A DNA stretch of 64,000 bases. Source: Nymphalis io (taxonomy: Eukaryota > Arthropoda > Insecta > Lepidoptera > Nymphalidae). A program made the position numbers and the translations under genes. Under the pieces are notes generated by a model that was not told the DNA's origin, did no database searches, and saw only the letters and a program-made list of their open reading frames with translations. The DNA is taken from positions 6,064,001 to 6,128,000 of the forward strand of contig NC_065913.1 of assembly GCF_905147045.1 (NCBI RefSeq), written 5' to 3'. Shown here piece after piece: positions 36,383 through 50,038 of the stretch. Numbering within the stretch: position 1 is the stretch's first letter; the number at the start of each line of letters is the position of its first letter.

Positions 36383-36474
36383 TCATCTGCATTCCGAATC
36401 ACTAGCTATAATTTTAACGTTGCTAACTTCAGACCTCATTGCCGGTAGATTCATATTTAATTGTGTGCAGCTTC
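36383..36474 (-). CDS. side-like: Exon 17: terminal coding exon with stop
   Basis: 92 bp including TGA. The acceptor is cattTcttaacag with a good pyrimidine tract, and phase 1 fits exon 16. It encodes GSCTQLNMNLPAMRSEVSNV followed by KIIASDSECR and stop. It is too short to be found by length alone. Support is the matching phase, the strong upstream donor with no other partner, and a serine/acid-rich end like other receptor tails. It is the least certain exon of the model. Confidence 0.68.
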
Positions 36475-39400
36475 CTGTTAAGAAATGAACGAATTCAGAA
36501 GTAGTTCTAGAAAAGAAAAACTCAGAAAAGCTGATTTAAATGTTGAAAAAGGAATTTTAAGTTACACTATAATAATAATAATATCTTGGGACATTATTCA
36601 CACACGGTCATCTGATCCCAAACTAAGCAGAGCTCGTACTATGGAAACCAGACAACTGATATACTACATATACTATTTTTCTTTTGTAAATGCATACTTA
36701 TATAGATAATTACACCCAGACTCAGGACAAGCAGACATGTTCATGCACACAAATGTCTGTCCTGGGTGGGAATCGAACCCACAACCTTCGGCGTGAAAGG
36801 CAGGTATCTTACTAACCACGCCAACCGGCTCGTCTATAAAAATTATTTAGCAGGACTATAATATATAGTATAATAAAAAAATTCGTGTTGTGGGAAAACC
36901 TGTTGGAACCAATTTCCGAAATTAAATAAATTAAGAACGTTTAAGAGAAAACGCTCATGATACGTATATACGAATAAGACTGACACGCACGTCACACATC
37001 TATACTGTAATACACTTCTACATAGACGCCTGTAAGCACACAGACATACTATAGCCAAAGTTCCATGACCGTTGAAGTTTTACTTATTGCAGTGTAGCGT
37101 GCGATAAGGAACTTCGTCCCAATTACTTAAGTCACGTACATGATCAAAAATGTTTAGTATTTTTGAATATTTTTAATAGAACTCACCGGTATTCCGTGGT
37201 AGAAAACTCTTGCTGAAGTAAGCGGTATTGCTGTCCGCGTTGACCCGTACTGGGGGCGATGCCCCGCGATAGTTTGTCGTGACCGAGCGAGACTCCGAGC
37301 TAAGGGGCTCTAGTTCAGATTTCTGCCATGAACACAAAGGGTTTCTGGTGATAGAACCGTAAAACGCTGGTGGATAAGGTTCTACGGGCATACACTGCTC
37401 CATTGGTAGCTGGAAAGATGGATATTTTATGTATGCATTACAGCCAAAAAACCCCATAGTATTTTTAATCTGCATAATATACATAGACACGAGTTCGTCT
37501 ATTACTGCCTATATACTCGAACCACAGAAGAAGTAAAGACAAGTTAACAACTTTGACATTAAATTGACCATTGATATCATTGGTTTTTGATTGATGACCT
37601 GGAATATTATGATGTTCATTTTTTGATTTAGACAACAAACCTGATTGCAACCGTACAATGAAACTTAAAAATAAGATACAGTTTATGATTATTTTATTAC
37701 AATTGCATCTTTACGTAGACATAACATGGAAATATCTAAAAGGTACATAAAAAAACACTAAATAAATACAGTAAAGTAAATAAAAATATCGGCGAAATGA
37801 TATCGGAAATTTGGAAGTAAAATTAAAGTGAATATAAGTACAGTAACAGCCTGTTAATGTCCCACTGCTGGGCTTAGGCCTCCTCTCCCTTTTGACGATA
37901 AGGTTTGGAGCTTATTCCACCATGCTGCCTCAATACGGATTGGTAGAATACACATGGTTTACACACAATGTTTTCCTTCACCAACAAGCACGAGATGAAT
38001 TATAAACACAAATTAAGCACATGAAAATTCAGTGGTACTAGCCCGGGTTTGAACCCATGATCATCGGTTAACATTCACGCGTTCTAACCACTGGGCCATC
38101 TCAGCTGAATATAAGTAGTTAATTTAAATTATATATAAAGATATGATATATATAAATGTTTGCAGTGCAAATAGCTGTCGGCAAATAGTATGGAATATGA
38201 ATAAATGGGGTTTTGTTTATAACTACTCCGATTGGAATATACTCAATGTTTATCACAAGTATTTTTTAATTGTCATTGTAATTGATTTAATTTCTATTAA
38301 TAATACTTACTTAAATACTTACCAAGCCACTCGTGTTTAATGGTAAAGAGTTCTTATATTTTAACCAGTTTTCGTAAACTTTATCACACGGCGCATGGCA
38401 TTCGTTACCAACGTTTGGCAACGTACCCAATGTTGGTCGGAAGCTGTGTGTACTTGGGCTGATGTTGGGCATGTGTAAGCCATGGTACTGGCCTCGGAAG
38501 TCCATTGGACGCACTTGGACGTATTGGCCGCAAGTTTCGTTGAGCTCGTAATGACGATCATAGATAATGTCAAATTTTTCAGTATCTTTCTCAGTCTTTG
38601 AAAGTAAAGGCCTTATTGCGCTATAATCTGTGGCTGATGATTTCGTAGAACAATTATCGTTTATTTTACTCTCTATTGGTATAATATCTGGATTTTTATC
38701 TGAAATAAATACAAATTATTTAAAATAAATAATTTAAATATCTAAATATAGTATTTAAATATACAAAGTGTTTACTTGAACTGGGACAGTATGGAGAAAA
38801 AAAAAACCATAGAAGATATGTAATCTGTTTTAGGAAAGAATTTTGGTTATTTTATTTTAAAGATTATCGTCTGTTTCCTGAAAGTATTATTTCATTATAT
38901 CGGGACAAAAAATAAGGAATAGAAGAAGTAGGTTAAATTGTATATATATTAGTATGTATTTTATATATATTATAAATTAAAGGCTTATCCCCAACCCCCA
39001 TTGAAGTTCGCGGCAGAATTGACACCAACCGTAGGAGACATTCACAGGCAGGACTTTGATTTACGAAAATAGTATTAACTGAATAGATTTTTCTCCATCA
39101 AGGAGTTTTCTTACCCAAACTATCAACACTCTCACATTCCTTCGAATCCGTAAGCGGTGTGTCCAGTATTGACTCTTGTTTTCGTCTTTTCTTTTCATTT
39201 TCATCTACAAAAGAATACAATTCATATGAAATATTCGCCGATGGTTAGTTGTCACCACACATTAACGCCGTAAGAAACATTAACCTTACACATCCAGAGC
39301 GAGCAACCTAGGGAACCAAGGTGTTACGTCCCTTGTGTCCTGTAATTACACTGGCTCACTCACCCTTCAAACCGGAACACAACAATACTTATTATTGCTA

Positions 39401-42028
39401 TTTATAGAACAAAGTAATATTCAATATATACAATTAACTTTAAACACATAAACGATGCTTGAAATAAATATATACTGTAAAAATCTTGTGATATATATAT
39501 TTTAATAAAAGATTTAATTTTATTAATGGGCTAGATTAAAAATCTATGGGAATAATAAAATTCAAGCGGATTAAGTCGAGCGACAGCTGGCTTACGTAAA
39601 AGTTTTGTTACCATTATTCTTGTTGCAGTATTTCCAGCAGAAGACGAAAGCTGAGACAGCTGTGATGGCTGCGACACCGGCTACAGTGCACAGCACCGTG
39701 ACTAAAATAGTCGTTAATTCCACGCGAACTGGTAAAGTAGCTAAAAATTAAATGTTGCCAGTATAACACAATTTTGCAAGACCTATATTTTTTTTTATAG
39801 AATAGGAAGGCGGATGAGCATATGGGCCACCTGATGGTAAGTAACCAACGCCCATAGACATTGGCGTTGCAGGAAATGTTAACCATCGCTTACATCACCA
39901 ATGCGCCCCCAACCTTGGGAACAGATGTTATGTCCCTTGTGCCTGTGATTACACTGGCTCAATCTCCCTTCAAACCGGAACACAACAATACCAAGTACTG
40001 CTGTTTTGCGGTAGAATATCTGATGAGTGGGTGGTACCTACCCAGACGAGCTTGCACAAAGCCCTACCACCAGTAGTTATTATAGTATATAATAGGTTTG
40101 TTATTGTTATTAATGTAAATTGTTGCAAAGAAATACGACATTACTAATTTCCTTATTATCCTTATTCTCGTTGCAAGAGAGCGATAGTTGCCATTCATTT
40201 CTTTCTTTCATTTCGCACAATACTTCGTTCAAAAACTATTTTTCACTCCGTTCCGAAAAATAAATCAATAATGACATATGTACTGAGGTCATCGATTTAA
40301 ATCCCAGGTCGAGCCGATAAAAAGTATTTCTGTCGAGATATTAGTAACAAGAAATTTTTTTAGTATTCATAAATAGTTGGCGCACTTTTAAATGAGACGA
40401 TAAAACAACAAACCCATATAAGTTATTTATATATTTGAGTGAAACTGTATATAATTTAACAAAAAATGTTTTCCAAAAATTATTGAAAAAATATGATAAT
40501 GAATTATAAATTATGCGAATATTAACCAGTTTGTCGCTGTGGGTGTTTCAGCAAGCTCGATGAGAGTGTAAAGGGCTCACTAGGCCCCTTGCTATTGTAC
40601 GCTCGTACGGACATGTCTACGTCGCTGGAAAGACCCCAAACCGCAAATTGCGGTTCTTCGCTGCTCATGTTACGTAGTAGGGAGCCTGTCGCCATGTCAA
40701 ACACCTGATAAGGGTTAAATTTTGCTGTACGATACAAAATACATAATCCAAAATAATTATTTATTTACAAAAGGAAGATATAACGCTTTATATACTTCAA
40801 AGGCAAATAAGTCTTAAGCAAAACTCAGTGAGAGATTCGTTAATATTAATCTCGAATTACCAATTTACATGTTTTAAGCAAATTTTGTATATTATTCAAC
40901 CAGTTACATTTCGGTATCCGGTAGCAAGAGTTCCGGAGAAAAAGGTATTCCATGAGGTAGAAATATATCATTGATTCAATACAATTTGTATCAAAAGACA
41001 GCGTCATCGAGAAAATTATTTAAAATAGTTTTAAGCTAAAAGTTGTTATTGGTGGTAAAATATCAAACAATTTTAAACGCAACTGCTTCCAGTACTGCAA
41101 GTGCAGTCCCTCAAAATCTACGGTCACTATTTGAAAATAAGATTGGACAGACAACCAAAACGCCACTCATTTAACCAAATAATTGCAGCAGAGTGACGTC
41201 ATATAATAGAGGAGGGCTTTGCCAAATAGTTATATAAATTATATATGCTGTAATTTTTAAGAGAATGTGCATACCACTTACCTGAAGGAGGAAGTCTTGC
41301 TTCAGCCCGCCATCATGTCCAGACTCACATATGAGTACCAATGACTCGTGCGTTACGTTACCAATAGCACAGTTTTTCACTGGAGAAGGTTTTTCTACAA
41401 CGAAAATGTTTTATTTATGATATCAGACAAATTACATAAATAATAATATTATAAGACATATAGAATTAAGGAATTGTAAGGTCGCATTATCGCTAAAAAT
41501 ATGCTGTCTCACACGCAACCAACAAAAGGATATATTTTACGTTTATGGTTAAGCGCATTGTAAATAAAAATAAATACTATTTGAACAAATCTATTCGAGA
41601 AATAAAATATAATTAATATTTACTACTTATTTATTTTAATAAATTATTTATTTCTAGTTTCACCAATCCGTACAAACCTGCTGGTATGATGTGGAACAAG
41701 CAAGTCGTTTCCTGTCGACCCACTGAGTTGATGCCGGCACATTGTACCCATCCATAGTCAATCGAAGTGTTCACCATGTATAAGTATCTACCTAAACATC
41801 CATATTGTTAGAGATAAGCGTTTTGATACATATATATAAATAAGGTATCAAAACAAATAAAAAAAAGGTAAATAAGGTATAAATATATTAATTAAATTTT
41901 AAGTTCATATTAATATTGTATATGTCAATAATACTTAATAACTATTACAATAATATATTTTATATTAAAGCTTGTAATAATTGTCTTTAATGACCAATAT
42001 TATAATTTATTATTATTATTAAATTATC

Positions 42029-42063
<35 letters not shown>

Positions 42064-45000
42064 ATATATTAAGATAGGTTTATTAAAATACTTCGACGAC
42101 GACGACCGAAATAGTTTGTGATAAACATGGAGTTGCTACAACTTATTTATACTTTTATGAACATTGTGATCGGGCTTTGTGCTTTTCTGGGTAAGTATCA
42201 CCACATGTACTAATCATATATTCAAATACAACACAACGATACTTAGTATTTTTGTATTTCGGTTTGATGAGCTAGAGTAACTACAGGCACATGGGACATA
42301 ACATCTTATTTCCCAATGTTGGAGGTTCATTAATGAGGTAAATAACCGTTCTCACAGCCTATGGTAATGACCAATTATCATTAGTAAAACGAAGGCCAGT
42401 CGCCTACATTTAAAAAAAATTGAACATAGACCAAAAGTAATAACCAAAGGTTTATCAACGGTTTTTATTCGTTGCTCGGCAATCAGGACAAACGGCGTAA
42501 ACAAAGGGCAGGAAATTAATACTAAAGGTACTCTGACATAGATTTACGAACCAAAATATGATATTTCGATTACGCGCGATATAATCTTTTTTTAAAAATC
42601 TAATCAAAATAAATTTTATTCTAATTGGCTTAAAAAAATTATATATATCACGCAAATTCACAAAGCTCGACCTCGATTATTAATGATTTTTAAATTACCT
42701 TTAAAGTTATTATGAAGCTAATGATTGCGGAGTTTTAGTGTAATATCGAATATAATATTCAGTAGATATTAGGAAATATATATTATAAAAGCTTGGTGGA
42801 TATATAAGTGGCAGATATTCAACCGACATATACAGCTTCACCATGGTTCCTTCACTGCCAACCACGAGATTAATAATAAACACAGACGAAATAAAAATTC
42901 AACAATGCTTGTATGAAAGACCACTTGTTCTAATAATCTACCTTTCGACTCATAGAATAAATTGACTTAAAGTAAAATATTAGTTACTAAATTAATAAAA
43001 ACATGTAAAATTAACAACTCATTAACAAATCGACACACAATTAATTATTTTTATACTATTACTTTAAGGTCAAAGTGTTTCAATTGCAAAGAACATGTAA
43101 TTTGGAATAAGAGGTTGTAGCAACTCTATGTTATTCAAATCTTCTCGGCAACTTGACGAATTAAATGTACTTATTTCGACCACCGATAATAAATGTAATG
43201 GCTCACCAAGGCTGCCTTGTTCTTGTGCGCTGAATGTATTGAGTTCACGTTTCGAATGTGTCGTGCTGTTAAACCACCACTTATATGTTATGGGCTCCTG
43301 GTACAATAAAGAAAGAGAGAGATACTTTATGAGATACTTTAATAGTTTACTGGTGGTAGAGCTTCGTGCAAGCTCTTCTGGCAAGGTACCAACCCCTCAT
43401 CAGATATTCTACCGCAAAACAGCAGTACATGGCATTGTTGTGTTTCGGTTTGAAGGGTGAGTGAGCCAGTGTAATTACAGGCACAAAGGACTAACGTCTT
43501 AGTTCCCAAGGTTGGTGGCGCATTGGCGATGTAAGCGACGGTTAACATTTCTTACAATGCCAATGTCTAAGGGCGTTTGGTGACCACTTACCACCAGGTG
43601 GCCCATATGCTCGTCTGCCTTCCTATTCTATAAAAAATACGAATATTGGAATACTAATAGTGGAATATGTGATGAATGGGTGGTACCTACCCAGACGAGC
43701 TTGCACGAAGCTCTACCCTGGTGGTAAACTGGTGGTGAAACTGTTTTAAGGACTCTAATACTCTGATATTCATTGAGACAATCTTTGTTGACGAGTTAAC
43801 CATATATGTTCAAAACTATTTAAGGCACCAATTATCATAATTTTCACATTTGTTTTTAACTATCGTTACACAGGCCTGTCATAGTTAGTAAATTTTCTAT
43901 TCTGGAATATATTTTTTCAACGGTTGGCAATTTCAGAAATATTTTTCACCGACAAAAATTGCCAATTTTTATTTATTGGAAATTTACAACAGATTTGGAA
44001 ATATTTCGTCGGGTGGAAAAACAGGAAGGTGATTAATCAGCGCGGTCAAGAATACAAAATCAATAAATTTTGAATAGAAACATTAAAGTTTTTTTTTTAT
44101 GTTTTGGTTTAAGAAATATAAAACGCCAGGACTGGTGATAAATACAGAGTATAAACATCGATCTGACATGTTGATGACGTCATTATCATCATCATTAACA
44201 ACTTGGTTCGAATATTAGATTGTTGACGGGCCGGTCGGCGTGGTTGGTAGATACTTGCCTTTCACGCCGAAGGTTGTGGGTTAGATTCCCACCCAGGACA
44301 GACATTTGTGTGCAAGAACATGTCTGTTTGTCCTGAGCCTGGGTGTAATTATCTATATGTGTTTACAAAAGAAAAGTAGTATATGTAGTATATCAGTTGT
44401 CTGGTTTCCATAGCACAAGCTCTGCTTAGTTTGGGGTCAGGCGGCCGTGTGTGAATAATAATGTCCCAGAATATTATTATTATATTATCATTTATTTCGG
44501 TCAACTTACTCAAAAAATTAATTAATTAATTGTTATTATGTTTATTTGCTTCATACATAATTAATTATGAATTATTATACATTTGATATTTTTGTGATTA
44601 ATTTTATTCCCTTTTTTCATTATTGTCTCTACTATAATTCTAATTATTAATGTATGTATATTATGTATATTAATGTGTGACTATGTATTATAATGAATTT
44701 AACAAAATTATGGGCCTCGATACCTGAATAATAAAGCTATTATTATTATTTACTAAAATGCACTTACTCTAGGGTTAGCATCAAGATCGCAGATGATGTC
44801 CACAGTCTCTCCGCGGGCTGCTCGTATCGTCACCATTTTGTCTGACTTACATTTAGGGCTATCTGTGAATACCGGTTTTTATTAAGCTATGTAGGATAAG
44901 TATATTATATAGTTAACGAGATTCCTTGATCCCTACAAAAGCGTTATTAAAAAAAAAGTCACGCGCTAATTTAAAACCGCCATTTGGTGGACAGAAAGGT

Positions 45001-45446
45001 AAAAAATATATATTAACACAAAAGATTAACAATATCTTTCTGGTGGTAGGGCTTTGTGCAAGCTCGTCTGGGTAGGTACCACCCACTCATCAGATATTCT
45101 ACCACAAAACAGCAGTACTTGGTATTGTTGTGTTCTGGTTTGAAGGATGAGTGAGCCAGTGTAATTACAGGCACAAGGGACATAACATCTTAGTTGCCAA
45201 GGTTGGTGGCGCATTGGCGATGAAAGCGATGGTTAACATTTCTTACGATGCCAATGTCTAAGGGCGTTGGTGACCACTTACCATCAGGTGGTCCATATGC
45301 TCGTTCGCCTTCCTATTCTATAAAAAAAATCACAAAAAACACAGTGGTTCTGCACTAAGCAAGCCTGTCTTGCGGGTGGTACCAATTACCGGTTACAATT
45401 TCGCAGGTTTAAACGGTCGCTATCCCCATATAGAATTAAATAATAA

Positions 45447-45535
<89 letters not shown>

Positions 45536-48500
45536 AAAGTGTAGTGTGTAGTGTCTAATTTCACTGAAATTCTGCCACATGTGTATTATCCACCAACCCG
45601 CATTGGAGCAGCGTGGTGGAATAAGCTCCAAACCTTCTCCTCAAAAAGTGGAGAGGAGGCCTTTAGCCCAGCAGTGGGACATTCACAGGCTGTTACGGAA
45701 TATATATATATACATGAAAAAATATAATAATATGTAATACCTAAAAAACAAGAAATATGTGTATTATTTGTAGTAAAAATATGTAGGTGCTAATTTGGTG
45801 AAAATGGAGCTTAAGGTAAAGTGTAGCAGTTTGGTCAATGGTGCCAAAAGATTTTCAACCGCGTCTTACGTAATGGAGTTTAACTAATCAAATCATAAAA
45901 GATACATATCAGACAGTTTTGCTTCGCTTATACTATTTTTTTATATTATATAAACTGGTAACTTTATGATATGATATGATTTGTTGAAATTCAATTGTGT
46001 TATTTCGATTTATAAAAGTAATTGAGTGAGTTATTTACATCAATTCGTAAGATTTGTTGTTCTATTTTCGAAAAGACCAATTCGAGGTTTTTTATATATT
46101 ATATATTAAATAATATTGATACAAAATATTTTCAATATGAAAAGAGAATATTAAAAGGATATTTTATCCATTTCGAAATGTTTGTAAATACCTTTGAAAA
46201 ACGATTTCAAAGGACATTCATGAAATACGACCACAGTTTAATAAGTTTACATGAGCCCACTCCAACAGAACAGGGAGTCTGTTTACTCGTGTCAACTACC
46301 CAAGCACCGCCTTCAACGGTGCAATAAAATGCATTTCGGAAGTAAATACAAAGCGAGGAGTGAACAGGGGCTGAATGTAAACGTGGTTTTTTATCAGCTC
46401 GTTTACACTGTGTGCTTTTCACGAATTTTTCTGTGGATTTTCAATATGGAATTACTATTTTTAACTAAACATTGAGATGTTATTTTTCGTGGTGAAGTTT
46501 CATATATTTATATAAACATTATTCCCCAAAGTTATGTATATTTGATCTCTATGTCAATAATATTTCGCTTATACATTTTGGATTATTTACTCATATTTCA
46601 GCAATAGAAATAGCTATGTAATGTTAGTATAACGTATATAATTTCCGAAATTCATATGATTTAATTCGATACATGCAACCAGCATGCATGTGTTCTCACG
46701 ATGGTTACTTTCAACTACGAGACGAATTATAAATAGGTTTAGGAATAATATATATACTAACTAAAGCCGAGATGGCCCAGTGGTTAGAAGGCGTGAATCT
46801 TAACCGATGATCGTGGGTTCAAACCCGGGCACGCACCACTTTGTTTCATGTGCTTAATTTGTGTTTATAATTCATCTTCGGTGAAGGAAAACATCGTGAG
46901 GAAACTAAACCTGCATGTTTTTAATTTCACTGAATTTCTGCCACATCTGTATTCCACCAACCCGCATTGGAACAGCGTGGTGGAATAAGCTCCAAACCTC
47001 CTCCTCAAAAAAAAAAAAGGAGCTTTAGCCCAGCAGTGGGACATTCACAGGCTGTTACATTATTGGAAGTGTGTATATAATACCTAACTCCTGACCCCTT
47101 GTCCTCACATGCGGGCAAAGCGGCAGGCAGAAGCTAGTAAGTAATAAAACAATACATCGAAGTAGGACACTTACACTTGACATCCAGCACGAGTGGCTTG
47201 CTGGCTCCCTCCCCCAGTGCGTTCCGTGCCGCGCACACGTACGCGCCGGCAGCGCGGCGCGACACGCGCTGCAGCACGAGGCTCTGGTTGGCGACCACCA
47301 CGCCGACACCACCGCGTACAGTCTGGCCCTGACCACAGAAATACTCAGATTTCACGGAAACACCTCTTATATTTGATAATTTACATGTGTTCATTAATTG
47401 AGTAATTAAATTAGGCTTGTCATGTAATCGTGTTAATTATTCAAATAAGGCATTAAGTTCCATATAATATATACAAACTAGCTTCGTGGGCGCATTTCAG
47501 TTTAATCCATGGATATTTTCGTTTTTGTATTATATATTTTATATGACAATATGTAAATGTCCCACTGCTGGGCAAGATCCACTTAGAGGACATGCTGGCG
47601 GATGACCAATTGGTTAGGAAACGTGAATATTAATAAGATTGCAGATTCAAAACCGATCAAGCAACACTGAGTTTCCATGTGCTATATTTGTGTTAATAAT
47701 TTATCTCGTGCTTATGGTCAAAGATAACATCGTTAGGAAACCTGCATGTGTCGGATACAAGTCAGTCACATGTGAATCTACTAAGACGTATTGGCAAAGA
47801 GGTGGAATAACTTTGACTTTACTTTGACTTACTTTGTAATATTTCTATATTGAATATTGAAAATTTAAATTCAGTACTTACGTTGTGCGTAAAAAAAACT
47901 TGCGTATGCCACGGGTTGGCACGCACCATGCAATCCAAGTAAACGTCGGAACCTTCCACCATTTTAGAAGCGTCCAAATTTGCTCCAAGCACTAACTTGA
48001 CCACTGGCAAATCTAGAACGAAAAAAATCTTACCATTTGTATAGCAATGGTTTTTTTTGTGAATCTAATCTTTAATGGATACTTGTTATTGTTGTATTCC
48101 GGTCTGAAGGATGAGTAGGCCAGTAAAACAATATGTTTATGATACTTGGGATATTTCTAAAAATTTAACCGTTTGTAAGATGAATGTTAAAGTTAATATA
48201 CTATAACCTTACGTTGTATTTCCAGTTGGAAGCCGTCCTCTCTAACAGAACGTGGTTGTCCAGGCTGTGTGGCTCTGCAGGAGATCACCCTTCCTGCATC
48301 CTCTACACTGGGCAAGAAGGTCAATGTGCTGCTTGTAACGTTTCCGTCTGAAGACGTCTGGTGGGATAAGAGATAAAATATAGTTACAGAAACAGCCTTT
48401 AAATGCCTCATTACTATAATTTTAGATTGTGATGCTGTCTGCTAATAAAGAGATGAATGCATTCCAGTAACGTAAATCGAAATAAAAGAAAATATACACC

Positions 48501-49989
48501 AAAAAAACGGACAACACTTCAGTAGAAATTTTTGTAAAAAAAATTTCACTGTTACCAAAAACCGCCTCTACTCCTGTGATGGTATGAGTCTTATTCCACA
48601 GCACATATACATATACATGGATACACATGTAGCAGATTTAAATCTGACTCATGCAGGTTTCCTCACGATATTTATCTTCACCATTGGGCCATGTTAGCAA
48701 ATACATCGATACAGAAATGTTTGGTCAGATTATAATATTAATATTATATTATAAAAGTTACTAATACTCCCACAACCTTCTCCTCAAAAGGGAGAGGAGG
48801 CCTTAGCCCAGCAGTGGGACATTAACAGTCTGTTACTTTACTGTAATGTACTGTACCATATAAGCGGAGATTATAATTTAAAAAAAAAATTATATCAAGA
48901 ATCAGACGATGATAACAAATAATGATAATAAGGAAATATTTTGGAAGACCAAAAACTAACTATTATCATAACTAAACTAACTATTATCAACTTGAATTGA
49001 ATTAAAAGAACAGACTAATTATAAGTCTTATTTCAATACGAAATGCAATCAAAAGTTTTAATGAAAAGTGAAACGGTAGCAATTGTTACCAACAAGAACG
49101 CAAAACTCGACACATCCAAATTATATTGTAAATGAAAGTTTTAGGACAGGTGTATAACAACTTGTCGCTAATTTTACATGTCAACGGTACTGCGGTCAAT
49201 TTCTCTCATTCATAAATATTATATTTGTCTCATTTTGTCATTAATGACATTGGAAAGACGAAGACAAAGGTTATAATGGCAGGGGTTTGTGCAAGCCCGC
49301 CTGTACGCCGCTAAATTATCGTTTATTGCTGTTATATTGAACCACGCTATATAAAATATATTATTTTGTACACAAACCGAAGAATGGGGTGTGATCATTA
49401 TGTCTGAGTATTAAATTTGTATGTAAATTGTCAATTTATCCTTAAATGACTCTTTATGATGCTTTCACATCTTAGCCGATAATGATGATGAATGATTTTG
49501 CATACAAGATGTCAGGGGTACTGAAAAGGACAGAATATACCTGACATCCCCCCCCCCCCAAAACGGGTTGGTATCGAAGGTAGAAACTAGCTAGATTCTA
49601 AATATTGAATAGGTTGTAATTAAGATTGTAAGATAAAAATATTTTCTTGTTTCGACCACGATTTTTTGCGTAGTCGAGTTTTGTTCTTAAATATATATTA
49701 TTATCATTTATTTCGTTACCTTTACATTGAATTTTCTCATATTCACAAAACATATTTACTAAGTATAATTTGAAAATTTCAATCTCCGACGTGATAAAGG
49801 GAATGGAAGGGACATATCGGTGAAATAGAAATACGAACGCAAAATGGGACAGTCGTAAGGAATCGATGTAAAAATGCCACACAATATTGCAAAATATTTC
49901 AAAGAAATCTCACATACGTACCATTATTTAAATGAGAACGATGAGAGTGGTCGAGCAAAACTGCGCAAGGTATAAAATATAAGGATACA

Positions 49990-50038
<49 letters not shown>

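Noticed and set aside
39614..39886. 90-codon minus-strand frame over the membrane exon
   Set aside because: It is out of phase with exons 12 and 14. The neighbouring frame gives the hydrophobic helix and matching splice phases.
41788..41791. Downstream acceptor (gtag|ATAC) for exon 10
   Set aside because: It would need exon 9 to end in phase 2, but exon 9's only good donor gives phase 1. The upstream acceptor gives GSL|GRYLYMVNTS in frame.
47055..47405. Long frames on both strands at the GC-rich exon 7
   Set aside because: CpG-rich coding DNA leaves antisense and shifted frames open. Only the frame with GQTVRGG and AGAYVCAARN joins exons 6 and 8.
49548..49560. Poly-C run as a regulatory element
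   Set aside because: A lone homopolymer in an intron with no supporting context; its length may also be an assembly estimate.
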